Shown: positions 35,526 through 44,345, counted from the first letter of the stretch. The stretch is 64,000 nucleotides of DNA from Terrirubrum flagellatum (GCF_022059845.1 NZ_CP091851.1:3534001-3598000), one strand, 5' to 3'. Notes: generated by a model from the sequence alone, not told the origin. Made by a program: numbers and translations.

Positions 35526-35566
35526 GATCGAGAGAATTTTGACCTGTGGTCCAAATTCTCTCGATC
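35526..35566. repeat. Long hairpin in the divergent promoter region
   Basis: GATCGAGAGAATTT (35526-35539) pairs perfectly with 35553-35566, and GACC/GGTC extend the stem inside a TGT loop after one mismatch. It lies in the 365-base gap between the alpha-2-macroglobulin gene and the peptidoglycan-binding protein gene, which are divergent, so it is not a terminator for either. Confidence 0.75.
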
Positions 35567-35578
35567 AGGTTTCTGAAC

Positions 35579-35652
35579 GGGAGCGGGACTTAGCAAAAAC
35601 CGGTTTCCACTTTTTGCGTCCCGCTCCGACGAAATTTTCCGGAGCATGATCC
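35579..35652. repeat. Dispersed palindromic element, family D
   Basis: GGAGCGGGAC (35580-35589) pairs with GTCCCGCTCC (35618-35627), and GCAAAAA with TTTTTGC inside, around CCGGTTTCCAC; GGAGCATGATCC follows at 35641-35652. The CCGGTTTCCACTTTT and GCATGATCC words are typical of a dispersed palindrome found in many Rhizobiales genomes. The remaining bases of the gap (about 35653-35755) show no structure except the ribosome-binding site AGGAG at 35745-35749. Confidence 0.75.
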
Positions 35653-35755
35653 ATCGCCGACGACGTGTCGGTGACGTGTGCGCTGGCGCACAGACTGGGA
35701 ATGGCGCGTTGCATTCGTTCGGCGCTTGCCCATGATGCGCGTGAAGGAGACGCTG

Positions 35756-37162
35756 ATGCGCCGTCTGTTGCTGAGCGGATTCGTTCTGTCGCTCGCGTTT
35801 GGCGTTCACGGCGCGCAAGCGCAGCCCGCGCCGCGTCCGCCGACGGCGCCTCCTCCCGCGGCGCCGCAACCCGATCCGCAGATGGAGGCGGCGCAGCGCG
35901 CGTTCGAGGCTTTGCCGGAGAATGATCGCAAGGCGATCCAGGACGCGCTGATGTGGACCGGCGACTATAATGGTGTTGTCGGCGTGAATTTCGGCAAGCG
36001 CGCCTATGACGGCATCCGCTCCTACCAGAAGCGGCGCAACTCGGCGCAAACGGGCATCCTCACTGACGCTGACTGGACCGCGCTGCTCGCCGACGGCAAG
36101 CGCGCCAAGGATTCCGTTCGCTTCGCCGTGCTCGACGATTCCAGCACGGGCATCAGGCTCGGCGTGCCCATGCGCGTCGTCGAGAAATGGGTGCGCGCCC
36201 CAAAGGGCGCGCCGCTGCAGACCGTGAATTACCAGACCAATGATGGCGCGCTGAAGCTCGACATGCTGGCCGCGCCGCTGACGGCGAAAACGCTCGAACA
36301 GGCCTTCGCCGACGAGACCGCGGCGAAGCCCAATCGCAAGGTGACCTATAAATTCCAGCGGCCCGACTTCTTCGTCACATCAGGCGAGGATTCCGGCCGC
36401 ATCTTCTATACGCGCGCGGCCAAGAACGGCACGGAGATGCGCGGCTTCACCTTCAGCTATCCCGTCGCGCGCAAGGCTGATTTCGATCGCGTCATGCTCG
36501 CGGTCGCCAATAGCTTCGATCCGTTCCCGACAGGCGCGATCGTGGCGAATGCGCCAACGAGCGGACCGAGCACGGGACCCAGCGCGCCGACGCCGCCAAA
36601 ACCGGCCTTCGCGGCGACAGGTCTCGTCATCGCGCCGGGCAAAGTGCTGACCAGCGCGTCAGTGACGCAAGCCTGCGCCAATCCTGTGATCAACGGGCAG
36701 CCGGCGAAAGCGGAGGCCGGCGACGCCGCAACGGGCGCCGTTGTTCTCGCGACGAGTGGCGGGCGCGCCGCCGCTATCGCCGTATCGCGCGCTGCGCCTG
36801 CGGATGATGATTCCATCATGACGCTGAGCGCCGCGAGCGGCCAGCCGCCGCAGATCGCGTCGGGCTCGCTGCGGGCGATGACAAACGGGCCTCTCGTTGC
36901 CGCTGGCGTCGCCGGCGGCGTCATGGGCGCGCCAGTGTTCGACCGCAAGGGGCAGCTTCTCGGCGTGATCGCGGAGAATCCGAAGATCGTCGTGGTGGCT
37001 TCGCTCGGCGCGGCGCCGGCGATGAATCACAAGCTCACGCCGGCGGCGAAATTCGCATCGCTTCTGCCGGCCTCGAACGCGGCGGCGGGCGACGGCGTCA
37101 GCGCCGGCGTGCTGGCGCAGCGCATCGCGCCCTCGATCGTCGCGATCGGCTGCGGGCAATAA
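35756..37162 (+). CDS. Secreted peptidoglycan-binding protein with degenerate trypsin-like domain
   Basis: The 468-residue protein has a Sec signal (1-22, Ala-Gln-Ala cleavage), a Pro/Ala-rich linker, a peptidoglycan-binding domain 1 (about 45-110, Gly-Ile-Arg-Ser-Tyr-Gln core), a middle domain of unknown type (about 120-260), a Pro/Thr-rich hinge and a C-terminal domain laid out like a trypsin-like protease. The His position is Ser in Leu-Thr-Ser-Ala-Ser-Val, and the Gly-x-Ser-Gly site reads Gly-Val-Met-Gly (near 388), so it is probably inactive. AGGAG six bases before ATG 35756 fixes the start. It is likely a periplasmic scaffold. Confidence 0.72.
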   Translation: MRRLLLSGFVLSLAFGVHGAQAQPAPRPPTAPPPAAPQPDPQMEAAQRAFEALPENDRKAIQDALMWTGDYNGVVGVNFGKRAYDGIRSYQKRRNSAQTGILTDADWTALLADGKRAKDSVRFAVLDDSSTGIRLGVPMRVVEKWVRAPKGAPLQTVNYQTNDGALKLDMLAAPLTAKTLEQAFADETAAKPNRKVTYKFQRPDFFVTSGEDSGRIFYTRAAKNGTEMRGFTFSYPVARKADFDRVMLAVANSFDPFPTGAIVANAPTSGPSTGPSAPTPPKPAFAATGLVIAPGKVLTSASVTQACANPVINGQPAKAEAGDAATGAVVLATSGGRAAAIAVSRAAPADDDSIMTLSAASGQPPQIASGSLRAMTNGPLVAAGVAGGVMGAPVFDRKGQLLGVIAENPKIVVVASLGAAPAMNHKLTPAAKFASLLPASNAAAGDGVSAGVLAQRIAPSIVAIGCGQ

Positions 37163-37182
37163 TCAGGCCGCTGCGCGACATT

Positions 37183-37350
37183 TTTCGCTGGGCCCCGGTC
37201 TCCATTCCGCTCAGGCTCCTGCCTTTGCTGCATGGAACCGGGGACGGAGACAGCTTCTTTCTTTCGCGGTGAAGCTCTCTCCGTCCCCGGATTCGTGAAA
37301 CGAACGCAGTGAGTGGAACGAAGTCCGGGGCCCAGCGAAAGACTCGCGAA
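37183..37350. repeat. Twin-hairpin intergenic repeat, family A copy 5
   Basis: TTTCGCTGGGCCCCGG on the left matches CCGGGGCCCAGCGAAA on the right. The left hairpin pairs CCCCGGTCTCCAT with ATGGAACCGGGG; the right pairs CCCCGGATTCGT with the complement of CCCCGGACTTCGT. The outward orientation is that of copies 1 and 4. It lies between convergent genes and may act as a two-way 3' structure. Confidence 0.85.
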
Positions 37351-37362
37351 GCGACCGGTCTG

Positions 37363-39102
37363 CTACGCGCTCTTCGGCAGTCGCGAGGCAAGAAACGCCT
37401 CGTGCTCGCGCTTCAGCGCGCCTGACAACGCTTTCGCAATCAGGGCGCGCGTGTTCGCCACACCATAGAGCGCGACGAAGGAGCCGAAGCGCGGGCCGCG
37501 CGGCTCGCCAAGCAGCACCTGATAGATCGCGTTGAACCAGTCGAGCGAGACGCCCGGCCGCTCCGGCGTCGCGCCCTTCGCCTTGAGATCCTGATAGCGC
37601 GGCACGGCGCGGCCGACATCGTAGATCTTTTCCTGAATCTCTTCGGCTGTCGCTGGCGGATCGCGATTTTCGAGTGAAGCCAGCGCCGCATCGAGCGCGC
37701 GCAGCGCTTCGGCTTCGACTTCGTCGGCGAGCCGATATTGCTTCTCCGGCCGGACGAAATCCTCGAAATAGCGCGCGGCGTAGCCGATCAGCTTCGCAAG
37801 CCGCGGATGCGTATCGGGAGAAACGCCGGGCGCGTAGCGGCGGATGAATCCCCAGAGCACGTCGACATCGTGCGTGTTCGCGACCGCGACGAGATTGAGC
37901 AGCATGCCGAACGTGATTTGCGCACGCGGCGCATTATCGCCAGCGGCGCCGATCGTCTCCGGCGCCGGTGGATCACCTGCATGAATATGCCAGACGGGAT
38001 TGCCGAGCCGGTTCTTCCAGTCCGATCGCGGATAGGATTCGAGGAATTGCAGATACTCGTCGACCGCGCGCGGGATCACGTCGAAATGCAGCTTTTTCGC
38101 CTCGCGCGGACGCTGATACATATAGAGCGCAAGCGACTCCGGGCTCGCATAGGTCAGCCATTCGTCGATCGTCAGGCCGTTGCCCTTCGACTTCGAGATC
38201 TTCTCGCCCTTTTCGTCGAGGAAGAGTTCATAGACATAATGCTGTGGCGCCTTGCCGCCGAGAATTTCGCAGATGCGGTCATAGATAGGCGCGTTGCTCT
38301 GGTGGTCCTTGCCGAACATCTCGAAATCGACGTCGAGCGCAGCCCAGCGCATGCCAAAATCAGGCTTCCATTGCAGCTTCACATGGCCGCCGGTGACCGG
38401 CAGCGTGACATCGCGCCCGTCGTCGTCGGCGAAGGTGATGGTTCCCGCCTTGGCGTTCACCTCCTTCATCGGAACGTAGAGTACGCGGCCCGATGTCGGC
38501 GAGATCGGCAGGAACGGGCTGTAGGTCGCCTGCCGCTCCGCGCCCAGAGTCGGCAGCATCACCTGCATGATCGCATCATACTTCTCGGCGGCGCGCAGCA
38601 GCACGGCGTCGAAGCGGCCGGACTTGTAGTAATCCGTCGCGCTGGCGAATTCGTAATCGAAGCCGAACGTGTCGAGGAAGCGGCGGAGCATCGCATTGTT
38701 GTGATGCCCGAAGCTCTTATAATCGCCGCCGAACGGATTGGGCACCGCCGTCAGCGGCTTCTGCAGATAAGGCTCCAGCGCCGCGCGATCCGGCACGTTC
38801 TCCGGAATCTTGCGCATACCGTCCATGTCGTCGGAGAAGACGAGGAGCTTGGTCGGAATCTTGCCGTCGGTGAGATCATGAAAGGCGTGGCGCACCATGG
38901 AGGTGCGCGCGACCTCGCCGAAGGTGCCGATATGAGGCAGGCCCGAGGGTCCGTAGCCGGTCTCGAACAGGGCGCTCGCCTTGCCGCTCTTCTCCAGCCG
39001 TTTCACCAGCGCGCGGGCCTGCTCGAGGGGCCAGGCGCCGGCGGCGGCGAGGATGTCGTGGGGCGGGCGGGTCATGTCAGTCACAGGCGGCGAAAGCGCC
39101 AT
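37363..39102 (-). CDS. lysK: Lysyl-tRNA synthetase, class I
   Basis: The 579-residue enzyme charges tRNA-Lys with lysine. It is the class I (archaeal-type) LysRS normal for alphaproteobacteria, not the class II LysS of E. coli. HIGH-type Pro-His-Ile-Gly (56-59) and KMSKS-type Lys-Ile-Ser-Lys-Ser-Lys-Gly-Asn (about 300-307) are clear, and the C-terminal half is the helical anticodon-binding region. I chose ATG 39102; ATG 39075 nine codons later is nearly as good and neither has a strong ribosome-binding site. The frame beyond to 39186 lacks support. Confidence 0.93.
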   Translation of the reverse strand: MALSPPVTDMTRPPHDILAAAGAWPLEQARALVKRLEKSGKASALFETGYGPSGLPHIGTFGEVARTSMVRHAFHDLTDGKIPTKLLVFSDDMDGMRKIPENVPDRAALEPYLQKPLTAVPNPFGGDYKSFGHHNNAMLRRFLDTFGFDYEFASATDYYKSGRFDAVLLRAAEKYDAIMQVMLPTLGAERQATYSPFLPISPTSGRVLYVPMKEVNAKAGTITFADDDGRDVTLPVTGGHVKLQWKPDFGMRWAALDVDFEMFGKDHQSNAPIYDRICEILGGKAPQHYVYELFLDEKGEKISKSKGNGLTIDEWLTYASPESLALYMYQRPREAKKLHFDVIPRAVDEYLQFLESYPRSDWKNRLGNPVWHIHAGDPPAPETIGAAGDNAPRAQITFGMLLNLVAVANTHDVDVLWGFIRRYAPGVSPDTHPRLAKLIGYAARYFEDFVRPEKQYRLADEVEAEALRALDAALASLENRDPPATAEEIQEKIYDVGRAVPRYQDLKAKGATPERPGVSLDWFNAIYQVLLGEPRGPRFGSFVALYGVANTRALIAKALSGALKREHEAFLASRLPKSA

Positions 39103-39234
39103 TTCTCCGGATTTCAGCGAGCGGCGGGCATGGGGCGGGCGGAAACCGTTGTCAATCAATACTGACTTTACGGCGCGGCCGGCCACGACGCTTGAAACAG
39201 GAGCACGCCGCCCGGCGCTTGCAAATCATCGCCA

Positions 39235-39255
39235 ATTTAGCTAACCTAGCTAAAT
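39235..39255. promoter_or_regulatory. Operator palindrome of the Phd/PemK-like module
   Basis: ATTTAGCTA (39235-39243), ACC and TAGCTAAAT (39247-39255) form a perfect 9+3+9 inverted repeat that ends at the base before the antitoxin ATG. It is AT-rich against a GC-rich background. Binding by the antitoxin would cover the start codon region, so transcription probably starts within or just after it. Confidence 0.8.
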
Positions 39256-39513
39256 ATGGAGATGCGCAACTACACTCTCACCGATCTCAGCAACAAGTCC
39301 GGCGAAATCGCCGAAGCGGCCTTCCGTGGCCCGGTCACTATCACGAGCCGCGGCAAGCGGAAGTTCGTACTGCTCACGGCGGAAGACTATGACCGACTCA
39401 CGCAGCAGGCTGACAAGCGCCGCGTCGTGCATGTCGATGATCTGACGCCAGAACAGGCCGCCATCTATATCGCCACGCTCTCTGAGCCCGCGGACGAAAG
39501 CCTCCGTGATTGA
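39256..39513 (+). CDS. Antitoxin, Phd/YefM family
   Basis: The 85-residue protein has the Phd/YefM N-terminal DNA-binding fold, with Thr-Leu-Thr-Asp-Leu-Ser-Asn-Lys-Ser-Gly-Glu, Pro-Val-Thr-Ile-Thr-Ser-Arg-Gly-Lys and Val-Leu-Leu-Thr-Ala-Glu-Asp-Tyr. The acidic C-terminal tail (from about residue 55) would wrap the toxin. ATG 39256 abuts the operator; ATG 39262 is in frame but GGAG directly touches it, so it is a poorer choice. The stop overlaps the toxin start by eight bases. Confidence 0.88.
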   Translation: MEMRNYTLTDLSNKSGEIAEAAFRGPVTITSRGKRKFVLLTAEDYDRLTQQADKRRVVHVDDLTPEQAAIYIATLSEPADESLRD

Positions 39514-39913
39514 GGCGCGCTCCGGTCTCGTCATCCGTTACGCCTATCTGCGGGCGCGCGAACAGGATCGGGGCGAAGAGGCCGGGCGTAAGGATCGGCC
39601 CGCCTCTATTCAAATCTTGATCGCTGCGAAAAGCGGGCCAACGACAGCCCTGCTGTTTCCGATCACCCGTCAGCCGCCGCATCCGGATGTCGCTGCGCTT
39701 TCAATCCCGGAAACAGAAGCAAAAAGAGTCGGACTGCGCACGCCAGCGTGGATCATCGTGAACGAATGGAACGAAGATCAAATCGAAACTTCGCCATACG
39801 TCGTCGATGCGCGCCCACTCGGCGAATTCAGCAAAATGTTCGTCTTGCGAATTCGTGAAGCTGCGATCGCAGCAATCAAACAGCGGCGCTATCGCTCTGT
39901 GTCGCGCAAATGA
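39506..39913 (+). CDS. Putative toxin, PemK/MazF-like
   Basis: The 135-residue protein begins with a GTG inside the antitoxin gene. Its layout follows plasmid-maintenance PemK-like toxins: an N-terminal Arg-Ser-Gly-Leu-Val-Ile-Arg-Tyr-Ala-Tyr strand, a Lys-Asp-Arg-Pro-Ala turn, a Leu-Leu-Phe-Pro-Ile-Thr strand and a Trp-Ile-Ile-Val-Asn-Glu block that can be matched to the SH3-like MazF fold. If correct it is an mRNA endoribonuclease. Phd-type antitoxins more often pair with Doc or YoeB, so the combination is worth checking. Confidence 0.72.
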   Translation: MIEARSGLVIRYAYLRAREQDRGEEAGRKDRPASIQILIAAKSGPTTALLFPITRQPPHPDVAALSIPETEAKRVGLRTPAWIIVNEWNEDQIETSPYVVDARPLGEFSKMFVLRIREAAIAAIKQRRYRSVSRK

Positions 39914-39925
39914 CGGCGGCTCGGC

Positions 39926-40810
39926 TCAATAAAATCCGATCGGAAAATATTTGAGATAGAGTTCGGCGTAGACGCCTTTCTCGGCGACGGCGGCAAGCGC
40001 GTAGTCGAGCGTCTTCTTCAGCGCCATGTCGTCCTTGCGCACCAGGATGCCGACGCCTTCGCCGAAATAGCGGCTGTCGAGATAGGGACCGCCGGCGAAG
40101 GCGCAGCAGCCGGCCGAAGCCGCGCCGTTCAGCCAGAAGGAGAGAGAGGGTCCATCGCCGAAAGCGAAATCGGCCTGTCCCGCGCGCAGCTTCGCCAGCG
40201 CCTCGTCGGGCGACGCCGCCTCGATCAGCGTCACACCCGGAAACTGCTCGCGCAGGAAGGCGACGTGGGCGGAGCCGGCTGCGACGGCGACCTTGCGGCC
40301 GGCCATGGCTGGCGCCGTCGTCTCCGCGCCCGCATCGGCCTTGCGGGCGATGAAGCGGGCCGGCGAGCGATGCCAGGGCGCGGTGGCGCGGAAACGGGTG
40401 CGCAACTCCGGCGTGATCCGCATGGCGGCGATGATGGCGTCGCCGCGGCCCTCCGCGAGCGAATCCGCCAGAGTGTCCCAGCGCCGCGCCTGGATGGTGC
40501 AGGCGATCTTCAGCTCGGCGCAGATGGCGCGGGCGAGATCGACCGACATGCCGGCGAGTCCGCCCTCCGGCGTCGCATAGTGGAAGGGCGGATACTCGTC
40601 ATCGACCAGGAAGCGGATGACCCGGACGCTCGACCCTTCAAGCTTTTCCGGCCGCCGACGCAGGTCCCAATATCCGGGAATCCAGAGATCGTCGGATCGC
40701 GCGGGGATGGCGCAGGCGAACAGCGCCAGACAGAGCGCGACCGCCGGCGCGATCCAGCGACCTGTTCCCTTCGGGAAAGAAACTGTGTTTCCGGCGGCGG
40801 TTGTCGCCAC
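39926..40810 (-). CDS. Periplasmic amino-acid-type solute-binding protein
   Basis: The protein is a family 3 extracellular solute-binding protein: a hydrophobic leader (Ala-Pro-Ala-Val-Ala-Leu-Cys-Leu-Ala-Leu), then Phe-Leu-Val-Asp-Asp-Glu-Tyr-Pro-Pro-Phe and Gly-Met-Ser-Val-Asp-Leu-Ala-Arg-Ala-Ile-Cys in lobe one. Ala-Ala-Met-Arg-Ile-Thr-Pro-Glu and a second Rossmann-like lobe follow. No permease or ATPase is adjacent, so it may be an orphan binding or sensing protein. I use the GTG at 40810 (294 residues); an ATG at 40870 gives an unusually long pre-leader and lies three bases from the maeB start. Confidence 0.8.
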   Translation of the reverse strand: MATTAAGNTVSFPKGTGRWIAPAVALCLALFACAIPARSDDLWIPGYWDLRRRPEKLEGSSVRVIRFLVDDEYPPFHYATPEGGLAGMSVDLARAICAELKIACTIQARRWDTLADSLAEGRGDAIIAAMRITPELRTRFRATAPWHRSPARFIARKADAGAETTAPAMAGRKVAVAAGSAHVAFLREQFPGVTLIEAASPDEALAKLRAGQADFAFGDGPSLSFWLNGAASAGCCAFAGGPYLDSRYFGEGVGILVRKDDMALKKTLDYALAAVAEKGVYAELYLKYFPIGFY

Positions 40811-40873
40811 GCATCCGGCCGATGCATAAGGGAAGCGAGGAAACCTCAAGCGAAGAACCGATACGATCATCCG

Positions 40874-43150
40874 ATGAGCAGCAGCAGCGATCTCGACTCC
40901 GCCGCGTTGGTTTACCACCGGCTTCCCAGGCCCGGAAAGCTTGAAATCCAGGCCACCAAGCCGCTCGGCAACCAGCGCGACCTCGCGCTCGCCTATTCGC
41001 CGGGCGTCGCCGCCGCCTCGCTCGCCATCAAGAACGATCCCGCCCAGGCGGCGGAGCTGACCGCGCGCAGCAATCTCGTCGCCGTGATCTCGAACGGCAC
41101 GGCCGTGCTCGGCCTCGGCGATATCGGCCCCCTCGCCTCCAAGCCCGTGATGGAAGGCAAGGCGGTGCTGTTCAAGAAATTCGCCGGCATCGACTGCTTC
41201 GACGTCGAGGTCGCGGAAAAGGACATCGACCGGCTTGTCGACGTGGTCTGCGCGCTGGAGCCGACCTTTGGCGGCGTCAATCTCGAGGACATCAAGGCGC
41301 CGGAATGCTTCGACGTCGAGCGCAAGTGCCGCGAACGGATGAAGATCCCGGTGTTCCATGACGACCAGCACGGCACGGCGATCATCGTCGGCGCAGCCGT
41401 CACCAACGCGCTGGCGCTCGCGAACAAGAAGATCGGCGACGTCAAGATCGTCGCGTCGGGCGCCGGCGCCGCCGCGCTCGCCTGTCTCAATCTGCTCGTG
41501 TCGCTTGGCGCCAAGCGCGAGAATATCTGGGTCACCGATCTCGAAGGCGTCGTCTACAAGGGCCGCGAGAAATTGATGGACCGATGGAAGGACTGCTTCG
41601 CGCAGGAGACGTCGGCTCGCACGCTGATGGACATCATTCCCGACGCCGACGTATTCCTCGGCGTTTCCGCCGGCAATGTGCTGAAGCCGGAGATGGTGAA
41701 GCTGATGGCGACCAATCCGCTCATCATGGCGCTCGCCAACCCGACGCCGGAGATTTCGCCGGAGCTCGCGCGCCAGACGCGGCCGGATGCGATGATCTGC
41801 ACCGGACGCTCCGACTATCCCAATCAGGTCAATAACGTCCTCTGCTTTCCCTATATCTTCCGCGGCGCGCTCGATTGCGGCGCGACGACGATCAATGAGG
41901 AGATGAAGGCGGCCGCGGTCGAAGCGATCGCCGGCCTCGCGCGCGAAGCGCCGTCCGATGTCGTCGCGCGCGCCTATGGCGGCGAAGTGCGCACTTTCGG
42001 CGCGGAGTCTCTCATCCCGCCGCCGTTCGATCCCCGTCTCATCCTGCGCATCGCGCCGGCGGTGGCGAAGGCGGCGATGGATTCAGGCGTGGCGTCGCGC
42101 CCGATCGCCGACCTCAAGGCCTATGCGGAAAGCCTGCAGCGTTTCGTCTTCCGCTCCGGCTTCATCATGAAGCCGCTGTTCCAGGCGGCGAAGGAAAATC
42201 CGAAACGCGTCGTCTATGCCGATGGCGAGGACGAGCGCATCCTGCGCGCGACGCAGGTGGTGCTGGAAGAAGGTCTTGCGGTTCCGATCCTCATCGGCCG
42301 ACCCTCCGTCGTCGAAGCGCGACTTGAACGTTTCGGTCTCGCGCTGAAGCCCGGCCGCGATTTCGAGCTCATCAATCCGGACGATGATCCGCGCTATCGC
42401 GACTATGTCTCGAGCTTCATCGAGGCTGCGGGCCGCAAGGGCATCACGCCGGACGCGGCGCGAACCCTCGTGCGCACCTCGACGACCGTCATCGCCGCGC
42501 TCGCGGTTCGCCGCGGCGAAGCCGACGCGATGATCTGTGGTCTCGAGGGCCGCTATCGCTCGAAAATCCGGCACATCAAGGACATCATCGGCATGAAGGC
42601 GGGCGTGCGCGAGCTCTCCGCCATGAGCCTGATGATCACGCCGAAAGGCGCCTTCTTCTTCAGCGATACCCATGTGCAGGCCGATCCTGACGCCGAACAT
42701 ATCGCCGAGATGACCATGCTGGCGGCCGATCATATCGCGCGCTTCGGCATCCAGCCGAAAATCGCGATGCTGTCGCATTCGGATTTCGGCGCCTATGACA
42801 CGCCGTCCTCCGTGAAGATGCGCCGCGCCGCCGAGATCGTGCGATCGCGCGCGCCGCATCTCGAAATCGACGGCGAGATGGAGGGCGACACCGCGCTGGT
42901 GGAAGCGATCCGCGAGAAGACGCTGCCCGGTTCGACGCTGACCGGCGTCGCCAATCTGCTCGTGATGCCGAACCTCGACGCGGCGAATATCGCCTACCAG
43001 TTCGTCAAGGTGCTGGCGGACGCGCTGCCGGTCGGCCCGATCCTCATCGGCACGGCGAAGCCGGCGCATGTGCTCACCGGCAACGTCACCGCGCGCGGCG
43101 TGGTCAACATGACGGCGATCGCCATCGCGGAGGCGCAGGGCGCCGTATAG
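40874..43150 (+). CDS. maeB: NADP-dependent malic enzyme with phosphotransacetylase-like domain
   Basis: The 758-residue two-domain enzyme oxidatively decarboxylates malate to pyruvate and CO2. The N-terminal malic enzyme part (about 1-430) shows Tyr-Ser-Pro-Gly-Val-Ala, Asn-Gly-Thr-Ala-Val-Leu-Gly-Leu-Gly, the metal-site His-Asp-Asp-Gln-His-Gly-Thr and a Gly-Ala-Gly-Ala-Ala NADP fold. The C-terminal part (about 430-758) is the phosphate acetyltransferase-like domain of MaeB proteins, usually regulatory and sensitive to acetyl-CoA. The start at 40874 matches the family. The gene diverges from the binding-protein gene with very little space between them. Confidence 0.95.
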   Translation: MSSSSDLDSAALVYHRLPRPGKLEIQATKPLGNQRDLALAYSPGVAAASLAIKNDPAQAAELTARSNLVAVISNGTAVLGLGDIGPLASKPVMEGKAVLFKKFAGIDCFDVEVAEKDIDRLVDVVCALEPTFGGVNLEDIKAPECFDVERKCRERMKIPVFHDDQHGTAIIVGAAVTNALALANKKIGDVKIVASGAGAAALACLNLLVSLGAKRENIWVTDLEGVVYKGREKLMDRWKDCFAQETSARTLMDIIPDADVFLGVSAGNVLKPEMVKLMATNPLIMALANPTPEISPELARQTRPDAMICTGRSDYPNQVNNVLCFPYIFRGALDCGATTINEEMKAAAVEAIAGLAREAPSDVVARAYGGEVRTFGAESLIPPPFDPRLILRIAPAVAKAAMDSGVASRPIADLKAYAESLQRFVFRSGFIMKPLFQAAKENPKRVVYADGEDERILRATQVVLEEGLAVPILIGRPSVVEARLERFGLALKPGRDFELINPDDDPRYRDYVSSFIEAAGRKGITPDAARTLVRTSTTVIAALAVRRGEADAMICGLEGRYRSKIRHIKDIIGMKAGVRELSAMSLMITPKGAFFFSDTHVQADPDAEHIAEMTMLAADHIARFGIQPKIAMLSHSDFGAYDTPSSVKMRRAAEIVRSRAPHLEIDGEMEGDTALVEAIREKTLPGSTLTGVANLLVMPNLDAANIAYQFVKVLADALPVGPILIGTAKPAHVLTGNVTARGVVNMTAIAIAEAQGAV

Positions 43151-43161
43151 TCGGGAGCCCC

Positions 43162-43179
43162 GCTTCCATGCATGGAAGC
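43162..43179. promoter_or_regulatory. Perfect 18-base palindrome after maeB
   Basis: GCTTCCATGCATGGAAGC is fully self-complementary with no loop, which favours a protein-binding site over an RNA hairpin. It lies 12 bases after the maeB stop and 124 bases before the HExxH protein gene. No U-run follows. It could be an operator for the downstream gene. Confidence 0.45.
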
Positions 43180-43302
43180 AGGCGCAATCGGAGTGCTTTT
43201 CCGCACAGCGCGACAGGGCGCTTTCTGGTTTTCTGCGAGCCCTGTCGAATCATCTGTCTCCGCGGGCGGGCGAGGCGCTTCGCGGCGGAGGGGAGCATTT
43301 CC

Positions 43303-44238
43303 ATGGCCTTGTCCGCGCCTCACTGGCACGCGAATCCGCGCCTCGTCAGCGCGTCTGAAAACCGGCCGGCCATGCATGCCGGCGATGGCAATCGCGCCGC
43401 GATCGGAACGCTGCAGAATATCCTGATCGCAACCGGCTTCGACATCCCCGCCGGCGCGACCGGCGTCTATATGCAGCAGACGGCGAACGCCGTGCGCCAG
43501 GTCGAAATCCAGTTCACGCTCGGCCAGGATCAGGGCGTCGCTGGCAAGGAAGTCTTCAACTCGCTCGACAGACTCCTCACTTCGCCATCGACCGTCGTCG
43601 CCGGCGGAGCTTCGGGCGTCGCGCTTGCGACCGCGGACGCGCCGCTCGCGCTGCGCAAGGTCGGCAAGGCGATCAAGGCGCTGCAGGATCTGCAGGCGAC
43701 GCTGACCAATCCCGCCGGGCCGGAGCCCGCCGGCCTCGACGTGACGCGCGATGCGCTTCGGCTCCATTTCCGTCTGACGAGCGCGCCTGCGACGATCGGC
43801 GTCGCGCGTCCATTCACCAAAGCCGATCTTGACGCGATCCTGCTGAACTATGACGGCATCCAGCGTGTGCTGCGCGATCCCGCGGCGCGTTTCCGCGACG
43901 ATATTCCAACGCTCGGGCCGCTGATTGCGGCGGAAGCGATCTTCGCCCGGCAGGTCACCTTCGGCCCGGTCTATCGCAATTTCGACTGGCGCGGGCTTGG
44001 CAAGATCGGCGACCATTCGCGCGCCGCCGTAATGATCCATGAATCAACCCATGTGATCGACGCGATCTCCGGCAATGATGCGATCCATATCTCGGAATTC
44101 GATCCCGGCTATGATCGCCAGACGCCGGAGCTTTCGATGCATAATCCGTCGAGCTATGCGGGCTTCGCCGCGCATGTCGATCTCGGACGCGATCCGTCGC
44201 CGCGATTTGGTTTAGGCCCGGGCGCGAGGGGATTGTAA
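43303..44238 (+). CDS. Putative zinc metallopeptidase with peptidoglycan-binding-like N-terminus
   Basis: The 311-residue protein has no obvious signal peptide. Residues 30-95 (Leu-Gln-Asn-Ile-Leu-Ile-Ala-Thr-Gly-Phe, Gln-Thr-Ala-Asn-Ala-Val-Arg) follow the pattern of peptidoglycan-binding 1-like repeats, ending in Gly-Val-Ala-Gly. Near the C-terminus, His-Glu-Ser-Thr-His (246-250) is a zinc-binding HExxH; a following Ser-Glu-Phe-Asp-Pro-Gly-Tyr-Asp and a Ser-Tyr-Ala-Gly-Phe-Ala-Ala-His block recall M35-like lysine-specific endopeptidases, where a Tyr-x-x-Phe-Ala tail is common. GGAGGGGAG precedes ATG 43303. Target unknown; possibly a secreted toxin or wall enzyme. Confidence 0.62.
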   Translation: MALSAPHWHANPRLVSASENRPAMHAGDGNRAAIGTLQNILIATGFDIPAGATGVYMQQTANAVRQVEIQFTLGQDQGVAGKEVFNSLDRLLTSPSTVVAGGASGVALATADAPLALRKVGKAIKALQDLQATLTNPAGPEPAGLDVTRDALRLHFRLTSAPATIGVARPFTKADLDAILLNYDGIQRVLRDPAARFRDDIPTLGPLIAAEAIFARQVTFGPVYRNFDWRGLGKIGDHSRAAVMIHESTHVIDAISGNDAIHISEFDPGYDRQTPELSMHNPSSYAGFAAHVDLGRDPSPRFGLGPGARGL

Positions 44239-44319
44239 AAGCGAATTTTACGACTTCACCTGCGATTCCGATTTCGGACAGTCAACAATCTAATCGGCCA
44301 GCAGAGCGCCTTGCTCGCC

Positions 44320-44337
44320 GTTGGCAGATATGCCAAC
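44320..44337. promoter_or_regulatory. Operator palindrome of the third TA module
   Basis: GTTGGCA (44320-44326), GATA and TGCCAAC (44331-44337) form a perfect 7+4+7 inverted repeat ending eight bases before the toxin ATG. A TTGCTC -35-like element lies at 44311-44316. It is the likely autorepression site. Confidence 0.75.
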
Positions 44338-44345
44338 ATCGCCTT

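Noticed and set aside
43162-43179. The maeB palindrome as a terminator
   Set aside because: It has no loop and no U-run, so a protein-binding site is more likely.
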